Origin: Jiella mangrovi
GTDB taxonomy: Bacteria; Pseudomonadota; Alphaproteobacteria; Rhizobiales; Rhizobiaceae
Length of the DNA: 64,000 bases
Assembly (NCBI RefSeq): GCF_017815135.1
Contig: NZ_JAGJCF010000004.1
Coordinates: 124,001-188,000 of the forward strand
Direction of reading: 5' to 3'
In this document: one piece after another, positions 21,969 to 33,200 of the stretch
How the letters are laid out: the number at the start of each line of letters is the position of its first letter
How positions within the stretch are numbered: position 1 is the stretch's first letter
The notes under the pieces: model-generated
The model's database searches: none
Told to the model about the DNA's origin: nothing
The model's input: the letters and a program-made list of their open reading frames with translations, nothing else
Program-made: the position numbers and the translations under genes

Positions 21969-22682
21969 TCATGCCTCCCGGAAGCGATAGCCGACGCCAT
22001 AGAGCGTCTCGATCATATCGAAGTCGTCGTCGATCGCCTTGAATTTCTTGCGCAGCCTCTTGATGTGGCTGTCGATCGTGCGATCGTCCACATAGACCTG
22101 CTCGTCATAGGCGGCATCCATCAGCGCGTCCCGGCTCTTCACCACGCCCGGCCGCATCGCCAGAGCGTGCAGGATGAGAAACTCCGTCACCGTCAGCGTG
22201 ACCGGCTTGCCCTTCCAGGTGCAGGTGTGTCGCTCCTGATCCATCACCAGCTGGCCGCGTTCCAGCGAGGCTTCGGGCGCGGCGGTGGTGCCGGCGATCG
22301 GCTTCGCCCCGACCTCGCGCGGCGCGCCGCGGCGCAGGATCGCCCGGACACGCTCGACGAGAAGCCGCTGGGAAAAGGGTTTGCGGATATAGTCGTCGGC
22401 GCCCATCTTCAGGCCGAACAGCTCGTCGATCTCCTCGTCCTTGGAGGTGAGGAAGATCACCGGCAGATCGGACTTCTGCCGCAGCCGCCGGAGCAGCTCC
22501 ATGCCGTCCATGCGCGGCATCTTGATGTCGAAGATCGCCAGATGAGGTGGGCTCGATTGCAACCCCTCCAGCGCCGAAGCGCCGTCGGTGTAGGTTTCGA
22601 CCCTGTAACCCTCGTTCTCCAGTGCGATCGAGACGGACGTCAGAATGTTTCGGTCGTCATCCACGAGGGCGATTGTCGGCAT
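21969..22682 (-). CDS. chvI: Response regulator ChvI
   Basis: OmpR-type transcription factor partner of ChvG. The 237-aa protein has a receiver domain with acidic pair VDDD (residues 8-10), phosphorylation site [11 protein letters not shown], switch Thr in [10 protein letters not shown] and Lys in YIRKPFSQ, then a winged-helix domain with [23 protein letters not shown] and [12 protein letters not shown]. In rhizobia ChvI controls exopolysaccharide, motility and envelope genes. Divergent from pckA, the standard arrangement. Confidence 0.96.
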   Translation of the reverse strand: MPTIALVDDDRNILTSVSIALENEGYRVETYTDGASALEGLQSSPPHLAIFDIKMPRMDGMELLRRLRQKSDLPVIFLTSKDEEIDELFGLKMGADDYIRKPFSQRLLVERVRAILRRGAPREVGAKPIAGTTAAPEASLERGQLVMDQERHTCTWKGKPVTLTVTEFLILHALAMRPGVVKSRDALMDAAYDEQVYVDDRTIDSHIKRLRKKFKAIDDDFDMIETLYGVGYRFREA

Positions 22683-23325
22683 GTCATCATTCTCCAGTCA
22701 TCGATCCGGCTCCTCGCCGCTGTGCTTTTCGCAACTGCTCTGCCGCCGGATCAAGCGTGGCGTGGGAAAGTCGGCCGTGTGGGGCTCGCGCCCCGCATGC
22801 CACCGTCTCAAACCGGTGCCACCGCATTCATCAGCCCCTTCGTTGACATCAATCCGCGTAAAATGTGGCGGATTGCGCGTCTGACAATGACAAAGGGCCA
22901 ATTCGCACCACAAAGCGACGGATGAAACCCGTTCGGCGGTCGCGCCGGACATCTTCCCTTGCGTCGTATGGCGGTCGGATGGGCGATGCCTTCTCGAAGC
23001 GGGCTGGGATTCGTCCGCCATGATAGCAGACGGCGCCGACAAATCAGCTTTCTGATCGGACAGGTTTCAAGGCTTGCGGCCGGCACCGGCTGTGCGGGGC
23101 GGCGGCAGGGCCGATGTCGGGCATGATTTCGGCCGGCGGATTGGCCAGTCAATCCGTCCGCATCGAAGCATCGAAACGATTAGATTGAATACAAACCCGT
23201 CTAAATCGATTAAATTACTGAAATCGTTAAGTTTTACAGGTGGCGCTGCTTGCCCTGCACAAGTGTGTCGTCTATCTGTCTTCCGCAGCCGGGGCCGAAG
23301 GGCCGAGTTTTTCAGGAGGCGAGTG
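22683..23325. other. Control region between chvI and pckA
   Basis: A 643-bp gap without a supported gene. The part next to pckA (23170-23240) is markedly AT-rich for this genome and contains three CG-centred A/T motifs (listed separately). The middle part has only chance open frames. Confidence 0.55.
23173..23231. promoter_or_regulatory. Cluster of three CG-centred operator-like motifs before pckA
   Basis: GAAACGATTAGA (23173-23184), TAAATCGATTAA (23202-23213) and GAAATCGTTAAG (23220-23231) share an A-rich left side, a central CG and a T/A-rich right side, the symmetry of LacI/GalR-family sites. pckA in Sinorhizobium is under the LacI-family regulator PckR, so PckR-like control is a reasonable inference. 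Confidence 0.45.
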
Positions 23326-24936
<1,611 letters not shown>

Positions 24937-25124
24937 CCGTCGACGAACTCTTCGGGTCGAATCACGCTCGGCACTGGCCGGCGCTGGATCACGCAGTCGC
25001 CGCCGGTGCCGAAACTTCTTCAAGCGCAGCTCTGTGCGAGTTGCGGCCGTTCCGATAGGGTCGCGCCGGCTTCCCCCATGCCGTCCGGATGCGAGGAAGC
25101 GCGATTGCGGGGCGGAAGGACGAA

Positions 25125-25559
25125 ATGGCGGAGATGGGAGACTTGCGGGTGACGGGATCCGTCACCTTGCCGGAGGCCGAACTCGAGGAGCAGTTCATCC
25201 GGGCGTCCGGGCCCGGCGGCCAGAACGTCAACAAGGTCTCGTCCGCCGTTCAGCTGCGCTATCTCGCGGCGCAGTCCTCGGCGATTTCATCCGACGTGAA
25301 ACGGCGACTCTACCGGCTGGCCGGCCAGCGGGCCACCAAGGACGGCGACGTCCTGATCGAGGCTTCGCGTTTCCGCAGCCAGGAGAGAAATCGCGAGGAT
25401 GCCCGCGAGAGGCTCGCCGAACTGTTGCGGGAGGCGGTCAAGCCGCCGCCCCCGCCGCGCAAGAAGACCCGGCCATCGAAGGGGGCGGTCGAACGCCGGA
25501 TCAAGGCGAAGAAGGGGCGCTCCAGGATCAAGGCCATGCGGCGCTCGGTCGACGACTGA
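25125..25559 (+). CDS. arfB: Ribosome rescue hydrolase ArfB (YaeJ)
   Basis: Releases peptides from ribosomes stalled without a stop codon. The 144-aa protein has the class-I release-factor GGQ motif in EEQFIRASGPGGQNVNKVSS and a basic C-terminal tail (KKTRPSKGAVERRIKAKKG) that enters the empty mRNA channel. There is no codon-recognition domain, which separates it from PrfA/PrfB. ATG 25125 is preferred (GGAAGGA before it); 25089 and 25134 are alternatives. Stands alone after pckA. Confidence 0.92.
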   Translation: MAEMGDLRVTGSVTLPEAELEEQFIRASGPGGQNVNKVSSAVQLRYLAAQSSAISSDVKRRLYRLAGQRATKDGDVLIEASRFRSQERNREDARERLAELLREAVKPPPPPRKKTRPSKGAVERRIKAKKGRSRIKAMRRSVDD

Positions 25560-25828
25560 ACCGGTGATGGTCGCCGCTAAGGGGCGGGGAGGGGCGCGGG
25601 GCGACGAACATCTTCGCAGCAGGTCGCCCGGCTTTCGCACGGATGATAAACTCGGGAAAAAGTAAGTCTCAAGAACTTCGCGATGTGACCCGCATGTGAC
25701 GGATTTTCAGCGTCCAATAAATAAAGTGTTACTGAAGTATTTTGAAACCGGAAGACTGAGTTTTTCGTAGCTCCCGCATCCTCCTCCACCTGGAGGGGAA
25801 TGACAGACCAATATTTGGGAGACGTTAT

Positions 25829-26416
25829 ATGTTGAAGACCCTGATCCGCACCGCCGCGATGACGACGCTTCTTGCTGGCGCCGTCGCCTTCTCGGGCGCA
25901 GCCTCCGCTCAGGACGCGATGGGCTCCGGCGACATGCCGATGGTCGGCGGCGCGCCGATGGATCCGCAGAAGACGATCGTCGAGAACGCCTCGACCGCCG
26001 ACAATCTGACCACGCTCGTTGCGGCCGTGAAGGCGGCAGGTCTTGCCGAGACTTTGAGCGGCGACGGCCCCTTCACGGTCTTCGCGCCGACGAACGCTGC
26101 CTTCGAGAAGCTGCCGGCCGGCACCGTCGACGATCTTCTGAAGCCCGAAAACAAGGACAAGCTCACCAAGATCTTGACCTATCACGTGGTTCCGGCCAAG
26201 GCGACGTCCGAGGCCGCCATGCAGATGATCAAGGACGATGGCGGCAAGCATCCGGCCAAGACCGTCGAGGGCGGGGAAATCACGCTCGCCATGGACGGCG
26301 ACAACATCGTCGTGATGGACGCCTCGGGCGGGACGGCGACCGTCACCCAGGCCGACGTGATGCAGTCGAACGGCGTGGTCCATGTGATCGACACGGTGCT
26401 GATGCCGGCGATGTAA
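25829..26416 (+). CDS. Secreted fasciclin-domain protein
   Basis: A 195-aa exported protein. Residues 1-27 are a Sec leader (LAGAVAFSGAASA then cleavage before QDAM). A single FAS1 domain fills the rest: TLVAAVKAAGLAETLSGDGP, FTVFAPTNAAFEKLPAG, ILTYHVVPAK and SNGVVHVIDTVLMP. FAS1 proteins mediate adhesion or act at the cell surface. GGGAGACG precedes the ATG. A short Met/Gly-rich stretch (MGSGDMPMVGGAPMD) lies between leader and domain. Confidence 0.92.
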   Translation: MLKTLIRTAAMTTLLAGAVAFSGAASAQDAMGSGDMPMVGGAPMDPQKTIVENASTADNLTTLVAAVKAAGLAETLSGDGPFTVFAPTNAAFEKLPAGTVDDLLKPENKDKLTKILTYHVVPAKATSEAAMQMIKDDGGKHPAKTVEGGEITLAMDGDNIVVMDASGGTATVTQADVMQSNGVVHVIDTVLMPAM

Positions 26417-26665
26417 TCGGCGCCGCCGGCGGATCTGTCGCTGGCATCGACGAGCGCACCTCGAGTATGGTGCGTTGAAATCGGGGGCGGGGCGGCGTGT
26501 AACGATTGCCCTTCCGTCCCCGAACATATTCGTGAAGGCGTCGTCGGCTCGACTCCCTGGCGCAGACGACTTTCCTGCACCATCTCGATCGCGCAGGGGG
26601 CGGCACGCCGAACACCGCGACCCCGTCTCTTGCTCGCGAGCGGGACATGAATGGAGTGACTGGCG

Positions 26666-27172
26666 ATGATCAGACGGAATTTCATCAAGGCGGGCCTTGC
26701 GGCAGGCGCGGCAGCGGTCGGCGCCGTGGCGCTCGGATGGCGCGGCGCGGGCGCGGCGCAGGAAAGCTTTCCGGTCTCGCACACCGACGCCGAATGGAAG
26801 AAGCTGCTGACGCCCGATCAATACGCGGTCCTGCGCAATGAAGCGACCGAAAGGCCGTTTTCCAGCCCGCTGAACGACAACAAGAAGGCCGGCATCTATG
26901 CCTGCGCCGGCTGCGATACGCCGGTCTATTCCTCCAAGACCAAATTCGATTCGGGCACCGGATGGCCGAGCTTCTGGGAGCCGATTTCGGCGACGGCGGT
27001 CGGTACGACGACCGACTACAAGCTGATCTATCCGCGCACCGAGGTGCATTGCGCCACCTGCGGCGGCCATCTCGGCCATGTATTCGACGACGGGCCGAAG
27101 CCGACCGGCAAGCGCCACTGCATCAACGGCGTCGCCCTGAATTTCAAGCCGGGCGCGACCGAAGCGTCCTGA
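26666..27172 (+). CDS. msrB: Peptide methionine-R-sulfoxide reductase, Tat-exported
   Basis: Repairs oxidised methionine (R form). The 168-aa protein begins MIRRNFIKAGLAAGAAAVGA, a twin-arginine leader (RRNFIK) with a cleavage region near GAGAAQES, so it acts in the periplasm. The MsrB domain has both zinc pairs (CAGC and CATC), FDSGTGWPSFW, GGHLGHVFDDGPKPTGKRHC and the catalytic Cys in RHCINGVALNF. All key residues are present. Confidence 0.94.
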   Translation: MIRRNFIKAGLAAGAAAVGAVALGWRGAGAAQESFPVSHTDAEWKKLLTPDQYAVLRNEATERPFSSPLNDNKKAGIYACAGCDTPVYSSKTKFDSGTGWPSFWEPISATAVGTTTDYKLIYPRTEVHCATCGGHLGHVFDDGPKPTGKRHCINGVALNFKPGATEAS

Positions 27173-27647
27173 GGTCGGTCGGCCGGAGCGAAGGCCGCCC
27201 CTCAATTGTAGGCGCGTGCGGGCGATCGAAACGCTGCGGCAGTCCGGCTCGGCCGTTTTTACCGATCGCCCATTGCCTGTCGGTCGCCGCTCTCTCGGCG
27301 GCTTGCCGCCTGATCGGGGCTGCGGAGGTGTTCCGGCATCGCCGCTCCTGCGCATCGAGACATCCTGGCGCCGTGGTACCGGCGTCGTGTCCGCGGCACG
27401 TCTCGACATCTCCGGCCATGAACCGAGGGGCGCCGCGCTCGCGTTGCAGGGTATCTTCGACGCAGTCAGCGCCGGTTCTCGGCGGTCTTCAACTCTTGGG
27501 AAGAATTTTGGCGCAGGATTGTCCTGAGCTGCTTTGCCCGCGTGCCGGCATTGAAGCGCGCCCCGGTCGACGCCATATCATCGGTTGGACGGGGGTGCTG
27601 GTTTCGGGCCCGCGTCGGTAAAGTCGCTTGACCAAGGACTTTCGTCG
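27173..27647. other. Gene-free stretch between msrB and hsp20
   Basis: 475 bp with no supported gene, RNA or strong hairpin. A heat-shock promoter for hsp20 would be expected near its right end, but no convincing sigma-32 site was found. Confidence 0.45.
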
Positions 27648-28097
27648 ATGAATCGCATGACGCCTTTTTCCAGCCCGCTCCTGCTCGGCTTCGACAGCGT
27701 CGAGAAGACCCTCGAACGCATCGCGAAGGGGGGCGACGGCTATCCGCCCTACAATATCGAGCGTATCCGCGCCGCGGAGACCGCTGGCGAGGTGAAGGGG
27801 TGTGACCTTGGCGATCTCATTCGCATAACGCTCGCCGTCGCCGGCTTCCTGCCGGAAGATCTCGAGGTCACGGTGGAGGAGAACCAGCTCCTCATTCGCG
27901 GCCGCCAGAGCGACGACAGCGAACGTGAATATCTGCATCGGGGCATCGCCGCGCGGCAGTTCCAGAAATGTTTCCTCCTTGCCGATGGCATGCGGGTGAT
28001 CGGAGCCGAGCTGAAGAACGGCCTGCTCCTGATCGATCTGGCGAAGCCGGAACCCGAACGCGTCGTCAGGAGAATTGAGATCGCGGTCAACGAATGA
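27648..28097 (+). CDS. Small heat-shock protein (Hsp20/IbpA family)
   Basis: ATP-independent chaperone that holds unfolded proteins. The 149-aa protein has an N-terminal arm PFSSPLLLGFDSVEKTLERI and YPPYNIERI, then the alpha-crystallin domain with IRITLAVAGFLPEDLEVTVE, NQLLIRGRQ and YLHRGIAARQFQKCFLL, and the conserved GLLLIDLAKPEPE at the end (GLL motif). ATG 27648 fits the family start (SD AAGGA). The DUF1150 gene follows after 36 bp, the usual pair. Confidence 0.94.
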   Translation: MNRMTPFSSPLLLGFDSVEKTLERIAKGGDGYPPYNIERIRAAETAGEVKGCDLGDLIRITLAVAGFLPEDLEVTVEENQLLIRGRQSDDSEREYLHRGIAARQFQKCFLLADGMRVIGAELKNGLLLIDLAKPEPERVVRRIEIAVNE

Positions 28098-28133
28098 CCG
28101 GATTTCGCGTTTGCCTTCACAAAGGAGACGATC

Positions 28134-28388
28134 ATGGGTGATCATGCGACCAGCGAAACAGTTGCGTTCGACCTTGCCTCGCTCGGCGAAGGGCAGCTGG
28201 CCTATATGCGTCAGATGAGCTCTGACGAAATGCGTGCGCGCTTCCCGGCGGCGAAATCGATCCAGCCGGGTCTGAAGCTCTGGGCGCTGTTCGGCGCCGA
28301 CGGCACGCCGCTTGCCGTGTCGGACGACCGTTCGAGCATCGTCGCGAGCGCGTCGCAGAACGAGCTTCTGACCGTCAGCGTGCACTGA
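28134..28388 (+). CDS. DUF1150 family protein
   Basis: An 84-aa protein with LASLGEGQLAYMRQMSSDEM and LWALFGADGTPLAVSDDRSS, the DUF1150 pattern, common next to hsp20 in Rhizobiales. Ribosome site AAAGGAG lies eight bases before the ATG. Function unknown; linkage suggests a role under stress. Short GC-rich hairpins just after it (28398-28413 and following) with a T-rich tail may end the operon. Confidence 0.88.
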   Translation: MGDHATSETVAFDLASLGEGQLAYMRQMSSDEMRARFPAAKSIQPGLKLWALFGADGTPLAVSDDRSSIVASASQNELLTVSVH

Positions 28389-28589
28389 CGCTTCTGCGCG
28401 AGGCGCAAGCCTCGCGCGCGGGCGCGCGTCTTTCTCGCTCGCGTCCGGTCTGTGCCGGCTCATGGTCCGTGCCGGCTCTTTTGGCATCGGTCAGTGGCTC
28501 GGTCCTCGCCGCAGACCACGGCGCTGCGTCACACGCCGATCCCGGCCTTTTCGCCATCAAGCCCTGCAGCATCCCGTCGATGGCGCTTG

Positions 28590-29375
28590 TCAGGCGGCCA
28601 TCATCGACTTTTCCGGCGTCTTCGCGCCGGTCATCAGAGCCACGGCGTCGTTCATCGAGGCGAGCTTCGGGTCGATCACGCAAAGGCGTTTGCCGAGCCG
28701 GTGGACGTGAATGCGGTCGGCGACCTCGAAGACATGTGGCATGTTGTGCGAGATCAGGACGATCGGCATGCCGCGCGAGCGCACGTCCTGAATGAGCTCC
28801 AGAACTTTTCGCGATTCTTTCACGCCGAGTGCGGCGGTCGGCTCGTCGAGGATGATCACCTTCGAGCCGAAGGCCGCCGCCCGCGCCACGGCGACGCCCT
28901 GGCGCTGGCCGCCGGAGAGCGTTTCCACCGTCTGGCCGATGTTCTGAATGGTCATCAGGCCGAGATCGGAGAGCTTTTCCCGGGCGATGCGCTCCATCGC
29001 CTTGCGGTCCAGCATTCGCAGATATTTGCCCGCGAAACCTTCCTTGCGGATCTCGCGACCGAGAAACATGTTGTCGGCGATCGACAGGGCCGGGGAGAGG
29101 GCAAGGTTCTGGTAGACCGTCTCGATGCCGGCCTCGCGCGCCTCGATGGGCGAGGTGAAGTGGACCTGCTCGCCATTCAGCCGGATCTCGCCCTCGTCGG
29201 GCACGACGGCGCCCGACAGCGTCTTGATCAGCGAAGACTTGCCGGCGCCGTTGTCGCCGATCACGGCGAGGATCTCGCCGGGGTAAAGGTCGAAATCGGC
29301 ATTGTCGATGGCGGTGACGCGGCCGTAATTCTTGACGATGCCGCGGCCTGAAAGGACTGGTTGCCGAGCGCTCAT
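28590..29375 (-). CDS. frcA: Sugar ABC transporter ATPase FrcA
   Basis: ATP-hydrolysing subunit of the fructose-type importer. The 261-aa protein has a single nucleotide-binding domain: P-loop GDNGAGKSSLIK, signature LSGGQRQGVAVARA, Walker B VIILDEPTAALG and switch His in VLISHNMPHV. It differs from RbsA/XylG by having only one NBD, as in rhizobial FrcA. ATG 29375 overlaps the frcC stop (ATGA); an open frame continues upstream in the wrong frame of frcC and is rejected. Ends the operon; the frcK kinase gene known in Sinorhizobium does not follow. Confidence 0.93.
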   Translation of the reverse strand: MSARQPVLSGRGIVKNYGRVTAIDNADFDLYPGEILAVIGDNGAGKSSLIKTLSGAVVPDEGEIRLNGEQVHFTSPIEAREAGIETVYQNLALSPALSIADNMFLGREIRKEGFAGKYLRMLDRKAMERIAREKLSDLGLMTIQNIGQTVETLSGGQRQGVAVARAAAFGSKVIILDEPTAALGVKESRKVLELIQDVRSRGMPIVLISHNMPHVFEVADRIHVHRLGKRLCVIDPKLASMNDAVALMTGAKTPEKSMMAA

Positions 29376-30442
29376 GACGAAACCTTCCGGATCCATTGGT
29401 CGATCGCGACCGCGATGATGATCAGCCATCCTGTCGCGAACAGCTGCCACAGGACATCGACGCCGGCGAGTCTGAGGCCGGAGTTGAAGACGCCGACGAT
29501 GAGGGCGCCGATCATCGGCCCCATGATCGAGCCCCTGCCGCCGAACAGCGAGATGCCGCCGATCACCACGGCGGTGATCGATTCCAGATTGGCCTCGAAG
29601 AACGAGGTCGGGCTGACCGAGCCGACGCGGCCGATCGAGGCCCAGGCGGCCACGGCGCAGATGCCGCCGGCGAGCATGTAGACCGAGACGAGCGTACGGT
29701 CGGTGCGGATGCCGGCGAGTTCCGCCGCCTCCTTGTCGTCGCCGATGGCGTAGACGTGTCGGCCCCAGGCGGTGCGATTGAGGACGAACCACAGGACGAC
29801 GAAGATCACCACCATCAGGACGACACCCCAGGTGAGGACGGCGCCGCCGATGGTGAAGCGCTCGCCGAAGAGTTTCAGAAGCGGCGCTTCGGCGTCGAGG
29901 GTCTGGGAGCGGATCGTCTCGCGATTGGAGAAATAGTAGTTCAGCGCCAGAAAGATGTTCCAGGTGCCGAGCGTGGTGATGAAGGGCGGCAGCCGCACCT
30001 TGGTCACCAGGAGACCGTTGAGAAGGCCCGTGCCGGCGCCGCAGACAAGGCCGAGAAGGATGGCAACCGGCACCGGGATGCCGAACTCGACGCTCAGGCG
30101 GCCCATGATCACCGAGATCATCACCATCACCGCCGCGACCGAAAGGTCGATGCCGGCCGTCAGGATGACGAGGCTCTGCGCCGCGGCGAGAATGCCGACG
30201 ATGGCCACCTGCTGCATGATCAGCGAGAGATTGAAGGCGGAGAAGAAATTCGGTGCGGCAATGCCGAAGGCGGCCACCGACAGGAGCAGCACGATCACCG
30301 GAACCATGGTCGGGCTGCCATGGAGGAAATGCTGCGCCGTTCCGAGGGCGCCGCGGCGGCGTGGCTTGAAGGCGGCCACCGCGCGATCGCTGTCCTTCAG
30401 CGAGGATTCGTAGTCGTTGTCGCGACTCTTCGTTTCGCTCAT
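29372..30442 (-). CDS. frcC: Sugar ABC transporter permease FrcC
   Basis: Membrane channel of the fructose-type importer. The 356-aa protein has 8-10 hydrophobic segments and the CUT2 permease marks VILTAGIDLSVAAVMVM, VTKVRLPPFITTLGT, AIGDDKEAAELAGI and ITAVVIGGISLFGGRGSIMG. ATG 30442 is chosen. The 235-bp gap to frcB carries a GC-rich hairpin (30474-30480 with 30490-30496) that could lower downstream expression relative to the binding protein. Confidence 0.94.
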   Translation of the reverse strand: MSETKSRDNDYESSLKDSDRAVAAFKPRRRGALGTAQHFLHGSPTMVPVIVLLLSVAAFGIAAPNFFSAFNLSLIMQQVAIVGILAAAQSLVILTAGIDLSVAAVMVMISVIMGRLSVEFGIPVPVAILLGLVCGAGTGLLNGLLVTKVRLPPFITTLGTWNIFLALNYYFSNRETIRSQTLDAEAPLLKLFGERFTIGGAVLTWGVVLMVVIFVVLWFVLNRTAWGRHVYAIGDDKEAAELAGIRTDRTLVSVYMLAGGICAVAAWASIGRVGSVSPTSFFEANLESITAVVIGGISLFGGRGSIMGPMIGALIVGVFNSGLRLAGVDVLWQLFATGWLIIIAVAIDQWIRKVSS

Positions 30443-30677
30443 GGCGATTTTTCCTCGGGCTTTGAGGGGCGGCCCGCCGGCCGGTGCGTCCGGCGGTGCC
30501 ATGGCGAAAGGCCCGCAGCGCCGATCTGACGATCCATCCGACAGGGGCGTCTCGCGGCCTTGGGCGAGCCGATGGATGCATGATCCGACGGCTTGGGGCG
30601 CTGCCTTCTGCGCCAACGCACCGCACAATCCCGATCAAGGGCGGCGATGCGTCGGAGTCAGGGTCAGATCGCCGGGG

Positions 30678-31706
30678 TCAGCCCCAGCAGCGATCGAGGC
30701 CTTCCTTGACCGAAATCGAGGGCACCCCATCCACCGGCTTGTCGGTGACGAGGTTGACGCCGGTGTTGACGAAGTCGAGCCCGTCGGTCGGCTTGGGCAC
30801 GGTGCCGTCCTTGGCGAACTGGGCGATCGCCTCAATGCCCTTGGAGGCCATCAGCAGCGGATATTGCTGGGACGTCGCGCCGATGACGCCTTCCTGGACG
30901 TTCTTGACGCCCGGGCAGCCGCCGTCGACCGAGACGATCAGGACACCGTCTTCCATGCCGAAGGACTTCAGCGCCTCGTAGGCGCCGGCTGCGGCCGGTT
31001 CGTTGATTGTGTAGACGACGTTCACGTTGGGATCCTTCTGGAGAAGGTTCTCCATGGCGGTGCGCCCGCCTTCCTCGTTGCCCGAGGTGACGTCGTGGCC
31101 GACGATGCGCGGATCGTCCTCGTCGCCGATCGTCTTCTCGTCCTTGATGTCGACGCCGAAGCCCTTGAGGAAACCCTGGTCGCGCAGGACGTCCACCGAC
31201 GGTGCCGCCGGAGAGAGGTCAAGCAAGGCGATCTTGGCGTCTGCCGCCTTGTCGCCGAGGGTCGCCTTCGCCCACTCGCCGATCAGTTCGCCGGCCTTGA
31301 AGTTGTCGGTGGCAAAGGTCGCATCGGCGGCGTCGATCGGCTCGAGCGGGGTGTCGAGGGCGATGACGAGAATGCCGCGATCGCGCGCCTCCTTGACGAC
31401 GCCGGTGATCGCCTTGGTGTCCGAAGCGGTGATCAGGATGCCCTTGGCGCCGGCCGCGATGCAGCTCTCGACCGCCTGGACCTGCGTCTCGTGGTCGCCA
31501 TCGACCTTGCCGGCATAGGTGGACAGCTTGACGCCGAGCTCCTTGGCCTTCTCGGTGGCGCCTTCCTTCATCTTGACGAAGAACGGATTGATGTCCGTCT
31601 TGGTGATCAGGCAGGCGCTTACGTCGCCGCTCTGGGCGAGAGCCGGCGCTGCGAAGGCGCAAGCGGACGACAGAATCGTGCCTGCAATGAGGGTGCGGAT
31701 CTTCAC
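30678..31706 (-). CDS. frcB: Sugar-binding protein FrcB
   Basis: Periplasmic receptor of the importer. The 342-aa protein has a Sec leader ([20 protein letters not shown], cut after ALAQS region) and the peripla_BP_4/CUT2 fold: [61 protein letters not shown] and [10 protein letters not shown]. The start is GTG 31706 with GGAGGA six bases before it. First gene of the operon, divergent from the ROK regulator gene. Fructose as substrate is inferred from gene similarity to the rhizobial frc locus. Confidence 0.93.
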   Translation of the reverse strand: MKIRTLIAGTILSSACAFAAPALAQSGDVSACLITKTDINPFFVKMKEGATEKAKELGVKLSTYAGKVDGDHETQVQAVESCIAAGAKGILITASDTKAITGVVKEARDRGILVIALDTPLEPIDAADATFATDNFKAGELIGEWAKATLGDKAADAKIALLDLSPAAPSVDVLRDQGFLKGFGVDIKDEKTIGDEDDPRIVGHDVTSGNEEGGRTAMENLLQKDPNVNVVYTINEPAAAGAYEALKSFGMEDGVLIVSVDGGCPGVKNVQEGVIGATSQQYPLLMASKGIEAIAQFAKDGTVPKPTDGLDFVNTGVNLVTDKPVDGVPSISVKEGLDRCWG

Positions 31707-31818
31707 GTGATATTCCTCCCGAAACCGTTGGTCGCGCCGGACTTCACCAGCGTCGTCCGATCGACCTCCAAATCGACCGGCTCGCAACAAGGAACATGAT
31801 GGCGCGCGCCTTGTCAAC

Positions 31819-31828
31819 AATTATAATT
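31819..31828. promoter_or_regulatory. AT palindrome in the frcB-ROK control region
   Basis: AATTATAATT is a perfect 10-bp palindrome in the AT-rich middle of the divergent region, about 113 bp from the frcB start and 150 bp from the regulator start. It could be a ROK operator half or simply a -10 region. Confidence 0.35.
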
Positions 31829-31976
31829 CATCTGGATTTATCTATTGGGCCATGTATCATCGTCCACGGGTGGTTGTGCTGCCGCTGCAATGATAGCCTT
31901 GCGCAAGTCCCTTCGTGCCTGACCGGGGAGACGCGCGGCGCATGCGGCGAAGGCGCGAGGTGACGGTGGGAGGACC

Positions 31977-33200
31977 TTGATGGAAAGAGGGTTTGACGGC
32001 AACGGGATGGACGCGGCGGAGGGCCGCATGCGCGGCTCCAACCAGTCTGGCCTCAGGGCCCACAACAAGCGCGCGGTGCTGTCGCTGATCAGGCGCAACG
32101 GCCGTCTTGCCAAGGCCGAGATCGCCCGGCGCACGGGGCTGTCGCCGCAGACCGCTTCGGTCATCATGCGGGCCCTGGAGGCGGAGGAACTCGTGCTGCG
32201 CGATCAGCCGCAGCGTGGCCGTGTCGGCCAGCCCTCGATCCCGATGCGGCTCAACCCCGACGGCGCCTTCGCGCTCGGGCTGAAGATCGGCCGGCGTTCG
32301 GTCGATCTCGTCCTGATGGATTTCACAGGGCGGATCAGGGGGCACGAGCGGATCGCTTATCCGTTTCCGAGGCTGCAACAGGTGATCGACTTCGTCGCGG
32401 AAGCCGAGCCGAAGCTGCGGGGCTTGCTGCCGGCCAGGCTCGGTCGCCGGATCACCGGTCTCGGCGTCGCCCTGCCATACGAACTCTGGTCCTGGGCCGA
32501 CGAGATCGGCGCCCCGATGGGCATCATGGACGAGTGGCGCGATCTTGACGTGCGCTCGGCGCTTGCGGCGGTGACCGACCTGACCGTGAACGTCGCCAAT
32601 GACGCGACGGCGGCCTGCGCGGCGGAGAACGTGTTTGGATCCACGCAGTCGGCCGACTTCGTCTACTTCTTCGTCGGCGCCTTTATCGGCGGCGGCATCG
32701 TGATGAATGGCGATCTCGTCTCGGGCCGGCTCGGCAATGCCGGCGCCGTCGGCTCGATGCCCATTCCAAGAGAAGAGGGCGGCTACGCGCAGCTGATCAA
32801 CTTCGCCTCGCTGCACCTTCTGGAAAAGATGTACGAGGCAGAGGGCGGCGACGCGCTCGCCCTGTGGCGCGGCAAGGTCTCCTGGGAGAGTTTCGGGCCG
32901 CTGCTCGAGCGCTGGCTCGACAGGGCAGCCTACGGGCTTGCCCATGCGATCGTTTCTGCATCGTCCATCTACGACTTCGAATCCGCCGTGATCGACGGCC
33001 GTTTTCCCGCAAACGTGCGCAGCCAGCTCGTCGAGCGCACGGCGGCCGCGATCGAAAAGATCAACCGCCAGGGACTGGCGCCCGTGACCCTCAGGGCGGG
33101 AACGATCGGCACCGATGCGCGCGAGATCGGCTCGGCAAGCCTGCCATTCTTCGCGCATTATCTGCTCGATCATCAGGTGCTGTTCACCGAGGCCGATTGA
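31977..33200 (+). CDS. frcR: ROK-family repressor of the frc operon
   Basis: A 407-aa regulator. An N-terminal helix-turn-helix (AEIARRTGLSPQTASVIMRALEAEELV) is followed by a ROK sugar-kinase-like domain: GVALPYEL, VANDATAACAAENVFG, GAFIGGGIVMNGDLVSGRLGNAGAVG and VTLRAGTIGTDAREIGSA. The usual zinc-binding cysteine cluster of ROK proteins is missing after NAGAVG, as in other rhizobial-type relatives. Divergence from frcBCA suggests control of that operon, with sugar as inducer (inference). Other starts at residues 10 and 17 are possible. Confidence 0.88.
   Translation: MMERGFDGNGMDAAEGRMRGSNQSGLRAHNKRAVLSLIRRNGRLAKAEIARRTGLSPQTASVIMRALEAEELVLRDQPQRGRVGQPSIPMRLNPDGAFALGLKIGRRSVDLVLMDFTGRIRGHERIAYPFPRLQQVIDFVAEAEPKLRGLLPARLGRRITGLGVALPYELWSWADEIGAPMGIMDEWRDLDVRSALAAVTDLTVNVANDATAACAAENVFGSTQSADFVYFFVGAFIGGGIVMNGDLVSGRLGNAGAVGSMPIPREEGGYAQLINFASLHLLEKMYEAEGGDALALWRGKVSWESFGPLLERWLDRAAYGLAHAIVSASSIYDFESAVIDGRFPANVRSQLVERTAAAIEKINRQGLAPVTLRAGTIGTDAREIGSASLPFFAHYLLDHQVLFTEAD

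Noticed and set aside
23074-23325. Longer pckA start at 23074
   Set aside because: The extension covers the AT-rich promoter and has no similarity; the GTG with AGGAGG at 23326 fits the family.
25797-25828. EcfG-type promoter GGAA...CGTT before the fasciclin gene
   Set aside because: Spacing is 21 bases instead of 16-17 and the CGTT overlaps the ribosome site.
28590-30638. A single 682-codon frame covering frcA and upstream
   Set aside because: The part beyond 29375 lies in a wrong frame of frcC and reads as basic low-complexity sequence; frcA starts at 29375 with an ATGA overlap.
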